Positions 44,403 through 54,914 of a stretch of 64,000 nt of DNA are shown here, in pieces; positions within the stretch are counted from its first letter, which is position 1, and every line of letters begins with the position of its first letter. Source of the DNA: Acidithiobacillus sulfuriphilus (lineage in GTDB: Bacteria > Pseudomonadota > Gammaproteobacteria > Acidithiobacillales > Acidithiobacillaceae); contig NZ_RIZI01000191.1 of assembly GCF_003721225.1 (NCBI RefSeq), forward strand, positions 1-64,000, in the 5' to 3' direction. A program made the position numbers and the translations under genes. Under the pieces are notes generated by a model. That model saw only the letters and a list, made by a program, of their open reading frames with translations. It was not told where the DNA came from and did no database searches.

Positions 44403-45653
44403 TCAGGATCCATGGGCCTGGGCCGCCGGTGCAGTGCGGAAATGCGGAAGAAAGGCCGCCAGGACCCCGAGTAAAGGGAGAAAGGCGCAAAATTGATAGA
44501 CCCAGGCAATGCCCCAAAGGTCCGCCAACTCGCCCAGGGCGGCGGCGCCGATTCCCCCCAGGCCAAAGGCCAGGCCGAAAAACAAACCGGAAACCGCCCC
44601 AACCCGGCCGGGGATGAGTTCCTGGGCATAGACGACGATGGCCGGGAAAGCGGAGGCGAGCAGGAAGCCGATCACGACGCTGAGCACGGCTGTCGCCGTC
44701 AATCCGCAATGGGGCAGCGCCAGGGTAAAGGGGGCGATGCCCAGGATCGAGACCCAGATGATGACTTTGCGGCCGATGCGATCTCCCATGGGGCCGCCAA
44801 AGAGGGTACCGGCCGCCACGGCGGCAAGAAAGAGGAAGAGGTGGATCTGCGCCTGCTGCACCGGGATATGGAAACGGTCCATGAGATAAAAAATCAGGTA
44901 GCTGCTGATGCTGGTCAGATAGAGAAACTTGGAGAACATCAGGAGCACCAGGATGATCATGCTGCGCCGGACGATGCCCTTGGGCAACGGGGCGGCAGCA
45001 ATGGCCGGGCGTGCGGTTTTGGGCAGACGATGCTGGTGACGGTACCAGCGCCCCACGAAAAAGAGGATGACGATGGCCAGGAGCGCCGCGGCGGAGAACC
45101 AGGACAGGCTCTCTTGCCCGTTGGGCATCACCAGCCAGGCGGCCAGCAGCGGGCCGGCGGCCGTGCCGACGTTGCCGCCTACCTGGAAGATGGATTGCGC
45201 CAGGCCGTGCCGCCCGCCCGAGGCCATGCGCGCCACGCGGGAAGATTCCGGGTGAAAGACCGATGAACCCATGCCGACCATGGCCGCAGCAGTGAGCAGG
45301 AGGCCGTAGTTCGGTGCGATGGAGAGCAACAAGAGGCCGAAGAAGGTGAAAAACATCCCGATCGGCAGGGAAAAGGGATGGGGGCGCCGATCCGTGTAAG
45401 CGCCGATCAAGGGCTGGATCACCGCCGCGGTGAGCTGATAGGCCAGGGTAATGAGGCCGATCTGCGCGAAGCTGAGATGGAAATTGCCCTTGAACAGCGG
45501 ATACACCGCCAGCATCAGGGACTGGATCATATCGTTCAGAAAATGGGAAACGCTGATCGCCCCCAGCACTTCAAAACGGGTTGCGGAAAGACGGGAAAGG
45601 GAGGCGGGTCCCGCGGCGGAAAGGCCAGTCGCATCGATGTGGTTACGAGACAT
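44403..45653 (-). CDS. MFS transporter, fosmidomycin resistance (Fsr) type
   Basis: 416 residues with 12 membrane segments. Start FEVLGAISVSHFLNDMIQSLMLAVYPLFKG and YTDRRPHPFSLPIGM, GMGSSVFHPESSRVARMASGG and MGDRIGRKV are typical of Fsr-like drug/proton antiporters. Substrate unknown; fosmidomycin targets the MEP pathway, and dxs of that pathway is 1.4 kb away, but this is only a coincidence of location unless shown. About 280 bases upstream hold a possible broken small gene (see 45710). Confidence 0.85.
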   Translation of the reverse strand: MSRNHIDATGLSAAGPASLSRLSATRFEVLGAISVSHFLNDMIQSLMLAVYPLFKGNFHLSFAQIGLITLAYQLTAAVIQPLIGAYTDRRPHPFSLPIGMFFTFFGLLLLSIAPNYGLLLTAAAMVGMGSSVFHPESSRVARMASGGRHGLAQSIFQVGGNVGTAAGPLLAAWLVMPNGQESLSWFSAAALLAIVILFFVGRWYRHQHRLPKTARPAIAAAPLPKGIVRRSMIILVLLMFSKFLYLTSISSYLIFYLMDRFHIPVQQAQIHLFLFLAAVAAGTLFGGPMGDRIGRKVIIWVSILGIAPFTLALPHCGLTATAVLSVVIGFLLASAFPAIVVYAQELIPGRVGAVSGLFFGLAFGLGGIGAAALGELADLWGIAWVYQFCAFLPLLGVLAAFLPHFRTAPAAQAHGS

Positions 45654-45709
45654 GGAGATGGTCTTTTGTCACTCTGATGAGGCGAGCATCTTACGAGGCG
45701 CGCAAGCGG

Positions 45710-45915
45710 ATGTCTAACGACGCCCAGGGCGAAAAAACGCGTTGTTGCCCACGAGGAAGCGGATTTTTGCCGGGCCGGCAGGGAGGTCCATCAGGGGCTG
45801 AGGCCCTATTGGCGGGCTCTGGAGTTGTTTTTGCGGGGGGAATGGCGCACCATTTCCCGCCGCCGCTTTGGCGGAGTGCTCTGGCGTTTGCCTTGCCTTG
45901 GGACGTTGGGGTAGT
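45710..45915 (+). pseudogene. small ORF split at a run of six A
   Basis: An ATG at 45710 begins MSNDAQGEK; at AAAAAA (45732-45737) the frame would have to move by one base to continue as KRVVAHEEADFCRAGREVHQ... and on through PYWRALELFLRGEWRTISRRRF to a TAG at 45913. The latter frame has codon use like the neighbouring genes and a protein-like composition but no start codon of its own (open from 45681). This may be a short gene with an indel in the A run, a programmed frameshift, or chance. The sequence lies in the gap between the MFS gene and xseB. Confidence 0.3.
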
Positions 45916-45941
45916 GTTTAATTATTTCGATGAGATCTGCC

Positions 45942-46190
45942 ATGAAAATACCCGCCGGGGATGACCCTCGCCCCGTTGACTTCGAATCCACTCTGGAAGC
46001 CCTGGAAGACACGGTCAAGCAATTGGAAAGCGGCCAGTTGCGGCTGGAGGAATCCATCGCCCTCTTTCAGCGGGGAGCGCAACTGGCACGCCGTTGCGAG
46101 GAACAACTCCAGCAGGCGCGGCAGACGGTGGAAATACTCCTGGCCGAGGCCGATGCGCCGGTGCCTTTCCTGAGCGAAGAGGATCAATAA
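45942..46190 (+). CDS. xseB: exodeoxyribonuclease VII small subunit
   Basis: 82 residues, a helical hairpin with the signature FESTLEALEDTVKQLESGQLRLEESIALFQRGAQLARRCEEQLQQARQ. It binds XseA to form the nuclease. ATG 45942 is preferred to ATG 45930 because a GAG lies at normal distance. It precedes ispA, as in E. coli. Confidence 0.93.
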   Translation: MKIPAGDDPRPVDFESTLEALEDTVKQLESGQLRLEESIALFQRGAQLARRCEEQLQQARQTVEILLAEADAPVPFLSEEDQ

Positions 46191-46192
46191 TC

Positions 46193-47104
46193 GTGGACGC
46201 AGCCATGGAGCAACCAGCCTTTCAAACATTCTGCCGGTCCCATGTCGAGCGCATGGAAGGGGTTTTGGGGCGGCTATTGCCGAGCGAAGAGATTTTGCCG
46301 GCCCGCCTCCATCGCGCCATGCGCTACAGCGTATTGGCCGGTGGCAAGCGTATCCGCCCGTTGCTGGTCTATGCTACAGGACACTGCCTGGGTGTAGCGG
46401 TGGAGCATCTCGATCGCCCCGCCGCCGCTCTGGAATTGATCCATGCCTATTCCCTGGTCCACGACGATCTGCCCGCCATGGACAATGACGACCTGCGTCG
46501 TGGCCGTCCCACCTGCCACCGGGCCTTTGATGAGGCGACGGCTATCCTGGCGGGCGATGGCCTGCAGGCCCTGGCCTTTCAATTGGTGGCCGAGGCCGGC
46601 TGGGGCATGGCGCCGGAATGGCAGTTGCGCATGCTGCAGGCCCTGGCGGCGAGCGCCGGTTCGCGGGGTATGGTCGGTGGGCAGGCCATCGATCTGGCGG
46701 CTGTGGGCCACGAACTGGCGTTGCCGGCCTTGGAGACCATGCATCTGCACAAAACCGGCATGCTCATCCGCTGCGCCGTCCAGTTGGCCCTGTTTGCCGC
46801 CGGGCAGGATCGCGGTGAACAGTACGAGGCGCTGTTGCGTTACGCCGATCGGGTGGGACTCGCCTTCCAGGTGCAGGACGACATTCTCGACGAGATCGGC
46901 GATCTGGAACTGACGGGCAAGGCCATGCAGGGGGCGGATCGCAGTCGCAACAAGCCGAGCTTTGTGACCCTGCTCGGTCTGTCCGGCGCCCAGGATTACG
47001 CCCGGCGCCTCCTGGAGGAGGCGCTGGCGGCCCTCCTCCCCTGGGGAGCGGAAGCGGATCATTTGCGGGCCCTGGCGCGCCTGATCGTTGAGCGCAGTAA
47101 ATGA
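46193..47104 (+). CDS. ispA: farnesyl diphosphate synthase (polyprenyl synthetase)
   Basis: 303 residues. The first Asp-rich motif [10 protein letters not shown] (DDxxxxD) lies near 92 and the second DDILDEIGD near 230, with [11 protein letters not shown] upstream. It condenses IPP and DMAPP to farnesyl diphosphate. A GTG at 46193 is chosen because AGAGGA lies nine bases upstream; an ATG at 46205 is a possible shorter start. It is followed by dxs with a 4-base overlap (ATGA). Confidence 0.93.
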   Translation: MDAAMEQPAFQTFCRSHVERMEGVLGRLLPSEEILPARLHRAMRYSVLAGGKRIRPLLVYATGHCLGVAVEHLDRPAAALELIHAYSLVHDDLPAMDNDDLRRGRPTCHRAFDEATAILAGDGLQALAFQLVAEAGWGMAPEWQLRMLQALAASAGSRGMVGGQAIDLAAVGHELALPALETMHLHKTGMLIRCAVQLALFAAGQDRGEQYEALLRYADRVGLAFQVQDDILDEIGDLELTGKAMQGADRSRNKPSFVTLLGLSGAQDYARRLLEEALAALLPWGAEADHLRALARLIVERSK

Positions 47105-48990
47105 GCGGGCCCTTACGCAGCAGGTTTCCCTCTCCTGCCGAGTTGCGGCGGATGTCCCGGGCCGAGCAGAAGCGGGTCGCAGTGGCCGTTCGCCAATTCA
47201 TCCTCGACAGCGTCAGCAGTACCGGTGGTCACCTTTCCTCCAGCCTAGGGGCGGTGGAACTGACGGTGGCCCTCCATGCGGTCTTCAATACCCCGGAGGA
47301 TCGCCTTGTCTGGGACGTCGGGCACCAGGCCTATCCCCACAAGATCCTCACCGGCCGCGGCCCCCGCTTCCCCACCTTGCGCATGAAGGATGGACTGTCG
47401 GGTTTTTTGAAGCGCGACGAGAGTGTCTACGACGCCTTCGGGGCGGGCCATTCCAGCACCTCCATCAGCGCCGCCCTGGGGATGGCCGTGGCGGCCAAAC
47501 TGGAACATCAGCCGCGTCAGGTGGTGGCCATTATCGGTGATGGGGCCATGACGGCGGGCCTCGCCTATGAGGGCCTGAATAACGGCGGCGCCCTGGATGC
47601 CGATCTGCTGGTGGTGCTCAACGACAACGAAATGTCCATTTCCCCCAATGTTGGCGCGGTGTCGCAGTATCTTACGCGCATTCTTTCCGGGCGCCTCTAC
47701 AATACCGTGCGCGAAGGCGCGGGCCAGGCTCTGAGCCTCCTGCCACCACTGCGCGAACTGGCCAAAAAGGCCGAGGAGGGGGTGAAGGGTCTGGTGTCTC
47801 CCGCCACCCTCTTTGAGGAAATGGGTTTCCATTACTTCGGGCCCATCGACGGCCACGATCTCGATGTGCTCATCCCCACCCTGGAAAATCTCAAGGACAT
47901 CAAGGGGCCGCGCCTGCTGCATGTGGTTACGAAAAAGGGCAAGGGCTACGGACCTGCCGAGGCAGACCCCTGCGCCTATCACGGGGTCTCGCCCTTTGAT
48001 CAGGGCAGCGGCCAGATGGCCAAGAAGGCGAGTGGCCCGCCCAGCTATACCCAGGTCTTTGGGGACTGGCTCTGCGACAAGGCGGCCAGGGAAAAAAACC
48101 TGGTGGCCATCACCCCGGCCATGCGCGAGGGATCGGGCCTGGTGCGTTTCGAGCAGATGTTTCCGCAACGCTATTTCGACGTGGGCATCGCCGAACAGCA
48201 CGCCCTGACCTTTGCGGCGGGGCTTGCCTGCGAGGGAATCCATCCGGTGGTGGCCATCTATTCCACTTTCCTGCAGCGCGCCTATGATCAATTGATCCAT
48301 GACATCGCCATCCAGAACCTGGCGGTGCTCCTGGCCGTGGATCGCGCCGGCCTGGTGGGTGCCGATGGGGCTACCCATCAGGGCAGTTTTGATCTGGCCT
48401 TTGCCCGCACCATTCCCAATCTGCTCATCATGGCGCCCAAGGACGAGCAGGAATTGCGCGATATGCTCAACACCGGCTTCGCCTATCCCGGACCGGCCAT
48501 GGTGCGCTATCCCCGGGGCAGCGGTCTTGGTGTTGGCCTGGACAGGGATCTCGCCCGCACGGTACCCATCGGCAAGGCCGAGGTCCTGCGCCGGGGACGG
48601 AATCTGGCCATTCTGGCTTTTGGCTCCCGGGTGGCCGCGGCCATGGCGGCGGGCGAGGCGGTGGATGCGACGGTGGTCAATATGCGCTTTGTCAAACCCC
48701 TGGATGAAGCCCTGTTGCTGGATCTGGCCCAGAGTCATGGGGCTTTCCTCACGGTGGAGGAAGGGGCGATCATGGGCGGCGCCGGTAGCGCCGTGGCCGA
48801 ATGCTTGCTCAATGGGGGGCGCAGCATGGCGATGCGCATCCTGGGTCTGCCCGATGAATTCATTGAACAGGGAGAGGCCAAGGAGTGGCTGGCGGAGCTT
48901 GGGCTGGACGCGGCTGGCATCGAAGCTGCCGCCCGCGCCCTGCTGGACGGTCTTGCCCCCGGAGCGGGGGCGGGCGTAGTATCCGACTGA
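47101..48990 (+). CDS. dxs: 1-deoxy-D-xylulose-5-phosphate synthase
   Basis: 629 residues, ThDP enzyme joining pyruvate and glyceraldehyde 3-phosphate, first step of the MEP isoprenoid route and source of the pdxJ substrate. Motifs: [13 protein letters not shown] (seen as [13 protein letters not shown]), GDGAMTAG with the ThDP-Mg site, [11 protein letters not shown], and the C-terminal transketolase domain with [15 protein letters not shown] and [15 protein letters not shown]. Length is normal. It sits in the xseB-ispA-dxs cluster common to gammaproteobacteria. Confidence 0.97.
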   Translation: MSGPLRSRFPSPAELRRMSRAEQKRVAVAVRQFILDSVSSTGGHLSSSLGAVELTVALHAVFNTPEDRLVWDVGHQAYPHKILTGRGPRFPTLRMKDGLSGFLKRDESVYDAFGAGHSSTSISAALGMAVAAKLEHQPRQVVAIIGDGAMTAGLAYEGLNNGGALDADLLVVLNDNEMSISPNVGAVSQYLTRILSGRLYNTVREGAGQALSLLPPLRELAKKAEEGVKGLVSPATLFEEMGFHYFGPIDGHDLDVLIPTLENLKDIKGPRLLHVVTKKGKGYGPAEADPCAYHGVSPFDQGSGQMAKKASGPPSYTQVFGDWLCDKAAREKNLVAITPAMREGSGLVRFEQMFPQRYFDVGIAEQHALTFAAGLACEGIHPVVAIYSTFLQRAYDQLIHDIAIQNLAVLLAVDRAGLVGADGATHQGSFDLAFARTIPNLLIMAPKDEQELRDMLNTGFAYPGPAMVRYPRGSGLGVGLDRDLARTVPIGKAEVLRRGRNLAILAFGSRVAAAMAAGEAVDATVVNMRFVKPLDEALLLDLAQSHGAFLTVEEGAIMGGAGSAVAECLLNGGRSMAMRILGLPDEFIEQGEAKEWLAELGLDAAGIEAAARALLDGLAPGAGAGVVSD

Positions 48991-49018
48991 ACTACTCAAC
49001 AAGTTCCGTGCGAGGTGA

Positions 49019-49816
49019 ATGGTGAGAGATTGCGCCGCAGAAGTCATGGAAGACGTTCAGGGACGGCCCGACCCGCGCGCCATACCCATCAACCAGGTGG
49101 GCATCAAGGCCATTCGTCATCCGGTGCGGATCCGGGACCGCAGCGAAGGGGAGCAGCATACCATCGCCCTGTGCAACATGTACGTGAGCCTCCCCCAGCA
49201 TTTCAAGGGTACCCACATGTCGCGCTTCGTGGAGATCCTCAACGCCCACGACCGGGAGATCAGCGTGGATTCCTTTCAGGAAATCGTGCGCACCATGCGC
49301 GAGCGGCTGGATGCCGATGCCGCCCGCCTGGAGATGCAATTTCCCTACTTCATCAACAAGGCGGCGCCCATCTCCGGAGTGAAGAGCCTCATGGATTACG
49401 AGGTGAGTTTTGTCGGCGAGTCCAGCCACGACCAGTATCGCCAGACCATTGGCGTGCAGGTGCCGGTGACCAGCCTTTGCCCCTGTTCCAAGAGCATCGC
49501 CGACTATGGCGCCCACAACCAGCGCTCCCATGTGCAGGTGCGGGTGCGGGCCAACGACTGGATCTGGATCGAAGAGATCATCGATCTCGTGGAGGAGGAA
49601 GCCTCCTGCCAGCTTTATGGCCTGCTCAAGCGCCCCGATGAAAAATTCGTGACCGAATATGCCTATGATCATCCCAAGTTTGTGGAGGACATGGTGCGGG
49701 ATGTGGCCATTCGGTTGAAGGGCGATTCCCGGGTGGATTGGTTCTCGGTTTCCTCTGAAAACTTCGAATCCATTCACAATCATTCGGCTTACGCCATGAT
49801 CGAGATGGATAAGTAA
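49019..49816 (+). CDS. folE2: GTP cyclohydrolase IB (FolE2)
   Basis: 265 residues, type IB enzyme (QueF-like T-fold) making 7,8-dihydroneopterin triphosphate for folate or queuosine. Blocks [29 protein letters not shown] and [23 protein letters not shown] with the catalytic Cys. It replaces the zinc-dependent FolE, useful under zinc limitation. ATG 49019 or the GTG at 49022 are both near GAGGTGA. It lies four bases from aroC. Confidence 0.92.
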   Translation: MVRDCAAEVMEDVQGRPDPRAIPINQVGIKAIRHPVRIRDRSEGEQHTIALCNMYVSLPQHFKGTHMSRFVEILNAHDREISVDSFQEIVRTMRERLDADAARLEMQFPYFINKAAPISGVKSLMDYEVSFVGESSHDQYRQTIGVQVPVTSLCPCSKSIADYGAHNQRSHVQVRVRANDWIWIEEIIDLVEEEASCQLYGLLKRPDEKFVTEYAYDHPKFVEDMVRDVAIRLKGDSRVDWFSVSSENFESIHNHSAYAMIEMDK

Positions 49817-49820
49817 GCCC

Positions 49821-50918
49821 ATGCCGGGAAGCAGCATCGGGGAGTGCTTTCGCGTCAGCACCTTTGGCGAGAGCCATGGACCGGCCATCGGCTGCGTCAT
49901 TGACGGCTGTCCCCCGGGCCTGGCCCTGGTGGAGGCGGATATCCAGGGCGACCTGGACCGCCGTCGTCCGGGGCGGTCGCGGCACACCACCCAGCGCCAG
50001 GAGGCGGATCAGGTGGAGATCCTCTCCGGCGTGTTCGAGGGATACACGACGGGTACGCCCATCGGGCTGCTGATCCGCAATACCGACCAGCGCTCCCAGG
50101 ATTATGGCAAGATCAAGGATACCTTTCGGCCCGGCCACGCCGACTACACTTACCTGCAAAAGTATGGGCGGCGGGACTATCGGGGCGGAGGACGTTCCTC
50201 CGCCCGGGAGACGGCGACCCGGGTCGCGGCGGGGGCGGTAGCCCGCAAATTCCTGCGCGAACGCCTGGGAGTGGAAATCACCGCCTGGCTGGCCCAGATG
50301 GGTCCCATCCGGGCGCGCAGCTTCGTGCGCGAGGAAATCGGGCGAAATCCCTTCTTTTGCCCCGATGCGGCGGTGGCCGAGGAAATGGCGGCGTTCCTTG
50401 ATGCCCTGCGCAAGGAGGGGGACTCCATCGGCGCGCGGGTGGATGCGCGGGTAGGGGGTATGCCGGTCGGTCTCGGCGAGCCGGTCTTCGACCGCCTGGA
50501 AGCGGATATTGCCAAGGCGATGATGAGCATCAATGCCGTCAAGGCGGTGGCTGTGGGGGACGGTTTTGGTGTGGTGGAGCAGCGCGGCAGCGAGCATGGC
50601 GATGCGCTGACGCCCCAGGGTTTCGCCAGCAATCATGCCGGCGGGGTCCTGGGCGGCATTTCCAGCGGCCAGGACCTCACCCTGTCCGTGGCCATCAAGC
50701 CCACCTCCAGCATTCGTATCCCGCGGCAGAGCATCGACCTCCATGGCGAACCGCTGGAGGTGGTCACCACGGGCCGCCACGACCCTTGTGTGGGGATTCG
50801 TGCCGTGCCCATTGTCGAGGCGATGCTTGCCCTCGTGATCATGGACCACTGGCTACGCCAGCGCGCGCAGAACGGGGATGTGCATCCACCCCTGCCGCCC
50901 ATCCCCGCCTCCCGCTAA
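49821..50918 (+). CDS. aroC: chorismate synthase
   Basis: 365 residues. It eliminates phosphate from EPSP to give chorismate and needs reduced FMN. Signature blocks [47 protein letters not shown] and the C-terminal [18 protein letters not shown]. The first block holds catalytic His. It is part of the dxs-folE2-aroC run. Confidence 0.97.
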   Translation: MPGSSIGECFRVSTFGESHGPAIGCVIDGCPPGLALVEADIQGDLDRRRPGRSRHTTQRQEADQVEILSGVFEGYTTGTPIGLLIRNTDQRSQDYGKIKDTFRPGHADYTYLQKYGRRDYRGGGRSSARETATRVAAGAVARKFLRERLGVEITAWLAQMGPIRARSFVREEIGRNPFFCPDAAVAEEMAAFLDALRKEGDSIGARVDARVGGMPVGLGEPVFDRLEADIAKAMMSINAVKAVAVGDGFGVVEQRGSEHGDALTPQGFASNHAGGVLGGISSGQDLTLSVAIKPTSSIRIPRQSIDLHGEPLEVVTTGRHDPCVGIRAVPIVEAMLALVIMDHWLRQRAQNGDVHPPLPPIPASR

Positions 50919-50927
50919 CGCGGCGCC

Positions 50928-52115
50928 ATGACCGGGCAGCGGCAAGGGCGCTGGCTGGCTCTTTATTATGCCCTTTATTTCTCCGCTCTGGGGGCCTTCA
51001 TGCCCTATTGGGGCCCCTACCTGCAGCAGCAGGGGCTGACGGCGCTGGAGATCGGCATCCTCACCGCGACCATCCAGGCCACCAAGGTCCTCGCCCCCAA
51101 TATCTGGGGCCTGATGGCGCTGCGCTGGGGCCTAGGCAGGATCGTGCCGGGGGCGGCTTTGGCCACGGCACTGGGTTTCCTGGCTTTGCTCTGGGCCCAT
51201 GATTTTTTTAGCATCTTCCTCATTACCATCGCGTTTTCGTTTTTTTGGGCGGCCACCCTGCCCTTGGTGGACATCACCACCATGGAGTGGGCCGAACGCA
51301 GCGGGGCGGCCTATGGCCGGATCCGCCTCTGGGGTTCCATCGGTTTCATTCTGCTGGCCTTGGGGATGGGCTGGCTCATCGCCAGCGGTGGAATGGCGGT
51401 ATTCCTGCCCGTCATTGTCGTGTTCCTGCTGGCGGCGTGGTGGTCGAGCCGTTATCTTCCTTTTGCCGCAGGCGGCACGGCAACGGCGGTGCCGCAGGCA
51501 GCCTTGCGCAATGAATTGCGGCGGGGGGATCTGCTATTTTTTTTCGCCGCTTGCATCCTGGAGCAGGCCAGTCATGGCCCTTATTACGCCTTTTACTCCA
51601 TCTATGTCGGGGACCATGGCCAGGGTAGCATGGCCGTTGGCTTCCTCTGGGGCTTTGCGGTGCTCTGCGAGGTCTTGTTTTTTGCGGTGGGCGAAGGGGT
51701 TATCCGGCGTCTGGGCCTGAAGACGGTCCTGTATGCGAGTTTTCTCCTGACGGCGTTGCGCTGGGGGGTGATCGGCCTGTGGCCCGATTTGCCCTGGATC
51801 GTTGCCGTGCAAAGCCTCCACGCGGCAAGCTATGGGGCTTTTCATCTGGCGGCAGTTCACTGGGTCTATCAGCGCTTCCCCACGAGCCTGCGGGCCCGCG
51901 GCTTGGCCCTCTATGCCAGCGCGGCCTATGGCCTGGGTGGTGCAATGGGGGCCCTGGCCGGGGGTTGGGCCTGGCAGAAGCTGGGTGGGCCGGAGACTTT
52001 TTATGCGGCTGCGGCCTTGTCGCTGCTGGGGACCGTCCTGCTGCTTGTGGCGCTCCGGCCCGGATATGCGAATTGGGAGCGAGTAAGGGTGTCTCTTGAA
52101 AAGGCACGCCGGTAG
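50928..52115 (+). CDS. MFS transporter, HcaT/LacY-like
   Basis: 395 residues with 12 membrane segments and the MFS_1-like (PPP family) start YYALYFSALGAFMPYWGPYLQQQGLTALEIGIL, plus RIRLWGSIGFILLALGMGW. These carry 3-phenylpropionate or nucleosides in other bacteria; the substrate here is unknown. It starts ten bases after aroC and is probably co-transcribed. Confidence 0.85.
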   Translation: MTGQRQGRWLALYYALYFSALGAFMPYWGPYLQQQGLTALEIGILTATIQATKVLAPNIWGLMALRWGLGRIVPGAALATALGFLALLWAHDFFSIFLITIAFSFFWAATLPLVDITTMEWAERSGAAYGRIRLWGSIGFILLALGMGWLIASGGMAVFLPVIVVFLLAAWWSSRYLPFAAGGTATAVPQAALRNELRRGDLLFFFAACILEQASHGPYYAFYSIYVGDHGQGSMAVGFLWGFAVLCEVLFFAVGEGVIRRLGLKTVLYASFLLTALRWGVIGLWPDLPWIVAVQSLHAASYGAFHLAAVHWVYQRFPTSLRARGLALYASAAYGLGGAMGALAGGWAWQKLGGPETFYAAAALSLLGTVLLLVALRPGYANWERVRVSLEKARR

Positions 52116-52157
52116 TCCCATTTATGTTGCAGACGCGAAAATCATGGAGCAGAACCA

Positions 52158-54770
52158 ATGCGAATGGATAAACTGACCACCAAGTTCCAACAAGGATTGC
52201 AAGAAGCCCAGAGCCTGGCCCTGGCCCAGGACCATCAGCAAATAGAGCCGCTGCACCTCCTCATTGCTTTTCTGGATCAGGATGGCGGAATTGCGCGCCC
52301 TTTGCTGTCCAAGGCGGGCGTGCGGGTAGACAGCCTGCGCAGCAATCTCGGCCGGGCCCTGGAAGGCCTGCCGAAGGTGCATGGGACCCCTGGCGAGGTG
52401 AGTATTGGCCGTGATTTAAGCAATATGCTCAATCTCGCCGACAAGATCGCCCAGAAACGGGGCGACGCCTATATTGCCACCGAACATTTTTTGCTGGCGC
52501 TGCTGGAGGACAAGGGCGAGGCGGGGCGGCTGCTGAAGGAGGCCGGCGCGACGGCCAAGGACCTGGATCAGGCCATCAACGACCTGCATGGCGGCGAGAA
52601 GATCAAGGATGCCAATGCCGAAGAGCAGCGCCAGGCGCTGGAGAAATACACGACGGACTACACCGAGCGGGCCGCCCAGGGCAAGCTGGATCCGGTGATC
52701 GGCCGCGATGATGAAATCCGGCGCACCATTCAGGTGCTGTTGCGGCGCACCAAGAACAATCCCGTACTCATCGGCGAGCCGGGGGTGGGCAAGACCGCCA
52801 TTGTCGAGGGGCTGGCGCTGCGCATCGTCAATGGCGAGGTTCCGGAGTCCCTGCGCGGCAAGCGGCTGTTGAGCCTGGACCTGGGCGCGCTCATTGCGGG
52901 TGCCAAGTTTCGCGGCGAGTTTGAAGAGCGGCTCAAGGCATTGCTGACGGACCTGGGCAAGGCAGAAGGGCAGATCATCCTTTTCATCGACGAGATCCAC
53001 ACCCTGGTAGGGGCCGGCAAGGCCGAAGGAGCCATGGATGCCGGCAACATGCTCAAACCCGCCTTGGCCCGCGGTGAACTGCATTGCATCGGCGCGACCA
53101 CGCTGGATGAGTACCGCAAGTATATCGAAAAGGACGCGGCCCTGGAGCGGCGCTTCCAGCGGGTCCTGGTGGACGAACCCAGCGTGGAGGACAGCATCGC
53201 CATCCTGCGCGGGCTCAAGGAGCGTTACGAGGCCCATCATGGCGTGCGTATCACCGATCCGGCCCTGGTGGCGGCGGCGCAGTTGTCGCACCGCTATATC
53301 ACGGATCGCAATCTCCCGGACAAGGCCATTGACCTCATCGATGAGGCCGCGTCGCGGATCAAGATGGAGATCGACTCCAAACCTCAGGAACTGGATGAAC
53401 TGGAGCGGCGGATCATCCAGCTCAATATCGAGCGCGTGGCCCTGGAAAAGGAAAAAGACGAAGCAAGCCGCAAGCGCCTGGATACCTTGCGCAGTCAAAT
53501 TGATGAGTTGGAGCGGAAATATAGGGAACTGGAAGAGGTTTGGAAGGCGGAGAAACTGGCCATTGAAGGGACTTCTCAAGTTCAGAAGGAACTGGATCGG
53601 CTACGGGTAGAGCTGGAAAACGCCCGCCGCGCCAACGACCTGGAGCGCATGGCGCAACTGCAGTATGGCGCCATTCCCGAATTGGAGCGGAAGCTGCAGC
53701 AGGCGGAGGCCACGGAATCCGGGGCGAGCACCGGCAAGCCCAAGCTCCTGCGCATGGAGGTGGGGGAAGAGGAGATTGCCGAGGTGGTGGCGCGCTGGAC
53801 GGGCATTCCCGTCGCCAAGATGCTGGAAGGCGAAAAGGAAAAACTGCTGAAGATGGAAGAGCGCCTGCAGGCGCGGGTGGTGGGGCAGGGCGAAGCGGTG
53901 ACCGCGGTGGCCAATGCCATCCGCCGTTCCCGCGCCGGCCTCTCCGATCCCAAACGGCCCAACGGCTCCTTCCTTTTTTTGGGGCCTACGGGCGTGGGCA
54001 AGACGGAGCTCACCAAGGCCCTGGCGGAGTTCCTGTTTGATAGTGAGGAACACATGGTGCGCATCGACATGAGCGAGTTCATGGAGAGGCATTCCGTGGC
54101 CCGCCTCATTGGTGCCCCGCCCGGGTATGTGGGTTATGAAGAAGGGGGGTATTTGACGGAGGCGGTACGGCGCAAGCCCTATTCGGTGATCCTCCTGGAC
54201 GAGGTGGAAAAGGCCCATCCCGAGGTCTTCAACATCCTGCTGCAGGTCCTGGATGACGGCAGGTTGACGGACGGTCAGGGGCGCACGGTGGACTTTCGCA
54301 ACACCGTGATCGTCATGACCTCCAACCTGGGGTCGGATCGTATCCAGGAATACAGCCGACGGGGGGATTACAACGCCATGCAGGCAGCGGTGATGGAGGT
54401 GGTGCAGAGCCATTTCCGGCCGGAGTTCCTCAATCGCATTGATGAGGTGGTGATCTTCCATCCCCTCACGGCGGAGCAGTTGCGCCACATTGCCGAGATT
54501 CAAGTGGGCTTTTTGCGCAGCCGCCTGCGCGAGCGGGACATGGATCTCGTCCTCAGCGACGGCGCGGTGAGCCGTCTGGCCGAGGTGGGCTACGATCCGG
54601 TGTACGGGGCGCGGCCCCTGAAACGGGTGATCCAGCGCGAGATCGAAAACCCGCTGGCGCAGCAGCTCTTACGGGGTGACTTTGTGCCCGGGGATCTCAT
54701 CGAGGTGACTTTGGAGGGGGATCGTTTCGCCTTCGTCGCCCATCAGGTGGGGGCGGGCAGCGCCGCATAA
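52158..54770 (+). CDS. clpB: ATP-dependent chaperone ClpB
   Basis: 870 residues. N-domain (1-145), AAA1 with GEPGVGKT near 213, the coiled-coil middle domain (about 400-530), AAA2 with GPTGVGKT near 614 and the D2 small domain. It disaggregates proteins with DnaK. An in-frame ATG at 52164 (MDKLT) is also possible. A REP pair lies just behind the stop, replacing a simple terminator. No sigma-32 type promoter was clear in the 42 bases between the MFS gene and clpB. Confidence 0.96.
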   Translation: MRMDKLTTKFQQGLQEAQSLALAQDHQQIEPLHLLIAFLDQDGGIARPLLSKAGVRVDSLRSNLGRALEGLPKVHGTPGEVSIGRDLSNMLNLADKIAQKRGDAYIATEHFLLALLEDKGEAGRLLKEAGATAKDLDQAINDLHGGEKIKDANAEEQRQALEKYTTDYTERAAQGKLDPVIGRDDEIRRTIQVLLRRTKNNPVLIGEPGVGKTAIVEGLALRIVNGEVPESLRGKRLLSLDLGALIAGAKFRGEFEERLKALLTDLGKAEGQIILFIDEIHTLVGAGKAEGAMDAGNMLKPALARGELHCIGATTLDEYRKYIEKDAALERRFQRVLVDEPSVEDSIAILRGLKERYEAHHGVRITDPALVAAAQLSHRYITDRNLPDKAIDLIDEAASRIKMEIDSKPQELDELERRIIQLNIERVALEKEKDEASRKRLDTLRSQIDELERKYRELEEVWKAEKLAIEGTSQVQKELDRLRVELENARRANDLERMAQLQYGAIPELERKLQQAEATESGASTGKPKLLRMEVGEEEIAEVVARWTGIPVAKMLEGEKEKLLKMEERLQARVVGQGEAVTAVANAIRRSRAGLSDPKRPNGSFLFLGPTGVGKTELTKALAEFLFDSEEHMVRIDMSEFMERHSVARLIGAPPGYVGYEEGGYLTEAVRRKPYSVILLDEVEKAHPEVFNILLQVLDDGRLTDGQGRTVDFRNTVIVMTSNLGSDRIQEYSRRGDYNAMQAAVMEVVQSHFRPEFLNRIDEVVIFHPLTAEQLRHIAEIQVGFLRSRLRERDMDLVLSDGAVSRLAEVGYDPVYGARPLKRVIQREIENPLAQQLLRGDFVPGDLIEVTLEGDRFAFVAHQVGAGSAA

Positions 54771-54789
54771 TAGGCGCCGCTGCCCACGC

Positions 54790-54871
54790 AAACCGTAGGA
54801 GCGGCCCATGGCCGCGACCCCTATGCCGTGATGGCCGGTAAGGTCGCGGCCATGGGCCGCTCCTACGGTTT
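54790..54871. repeat. inverted pair of REP elements (BIME-like)
   Basis: Two 30-base arms, 54790-54819 and 54842-54871, are perfect reverse complements with a 22-base spacer. Each arm carries GTAG followed by a small palindrome GCGGCC-CAT-GGCCGC, the anatomy of REP sequences spread by RAYT transposases. Located between the convergent clpB and glycosyltransferase genes, it may also act as a bidirectional terminator. Confidence 0.85.
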
Positions 54872-54914
54872 CAGATGTATTTCATGATACCTGGGTGCGC
54901 CCTGGAGTATTTCG

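Noticed and set aside
45660..45745. CTGATGAG at 45674 as a possible hammerhead ribozyme core
   Set aside because: There is no matching GAAA element closing a stem II at the right distance, and no flanking stem I/III could be drawn.
47245..49047. 600-codon minus frame opposite dxs
   Set aside because: Antisense to dxs with no family match.
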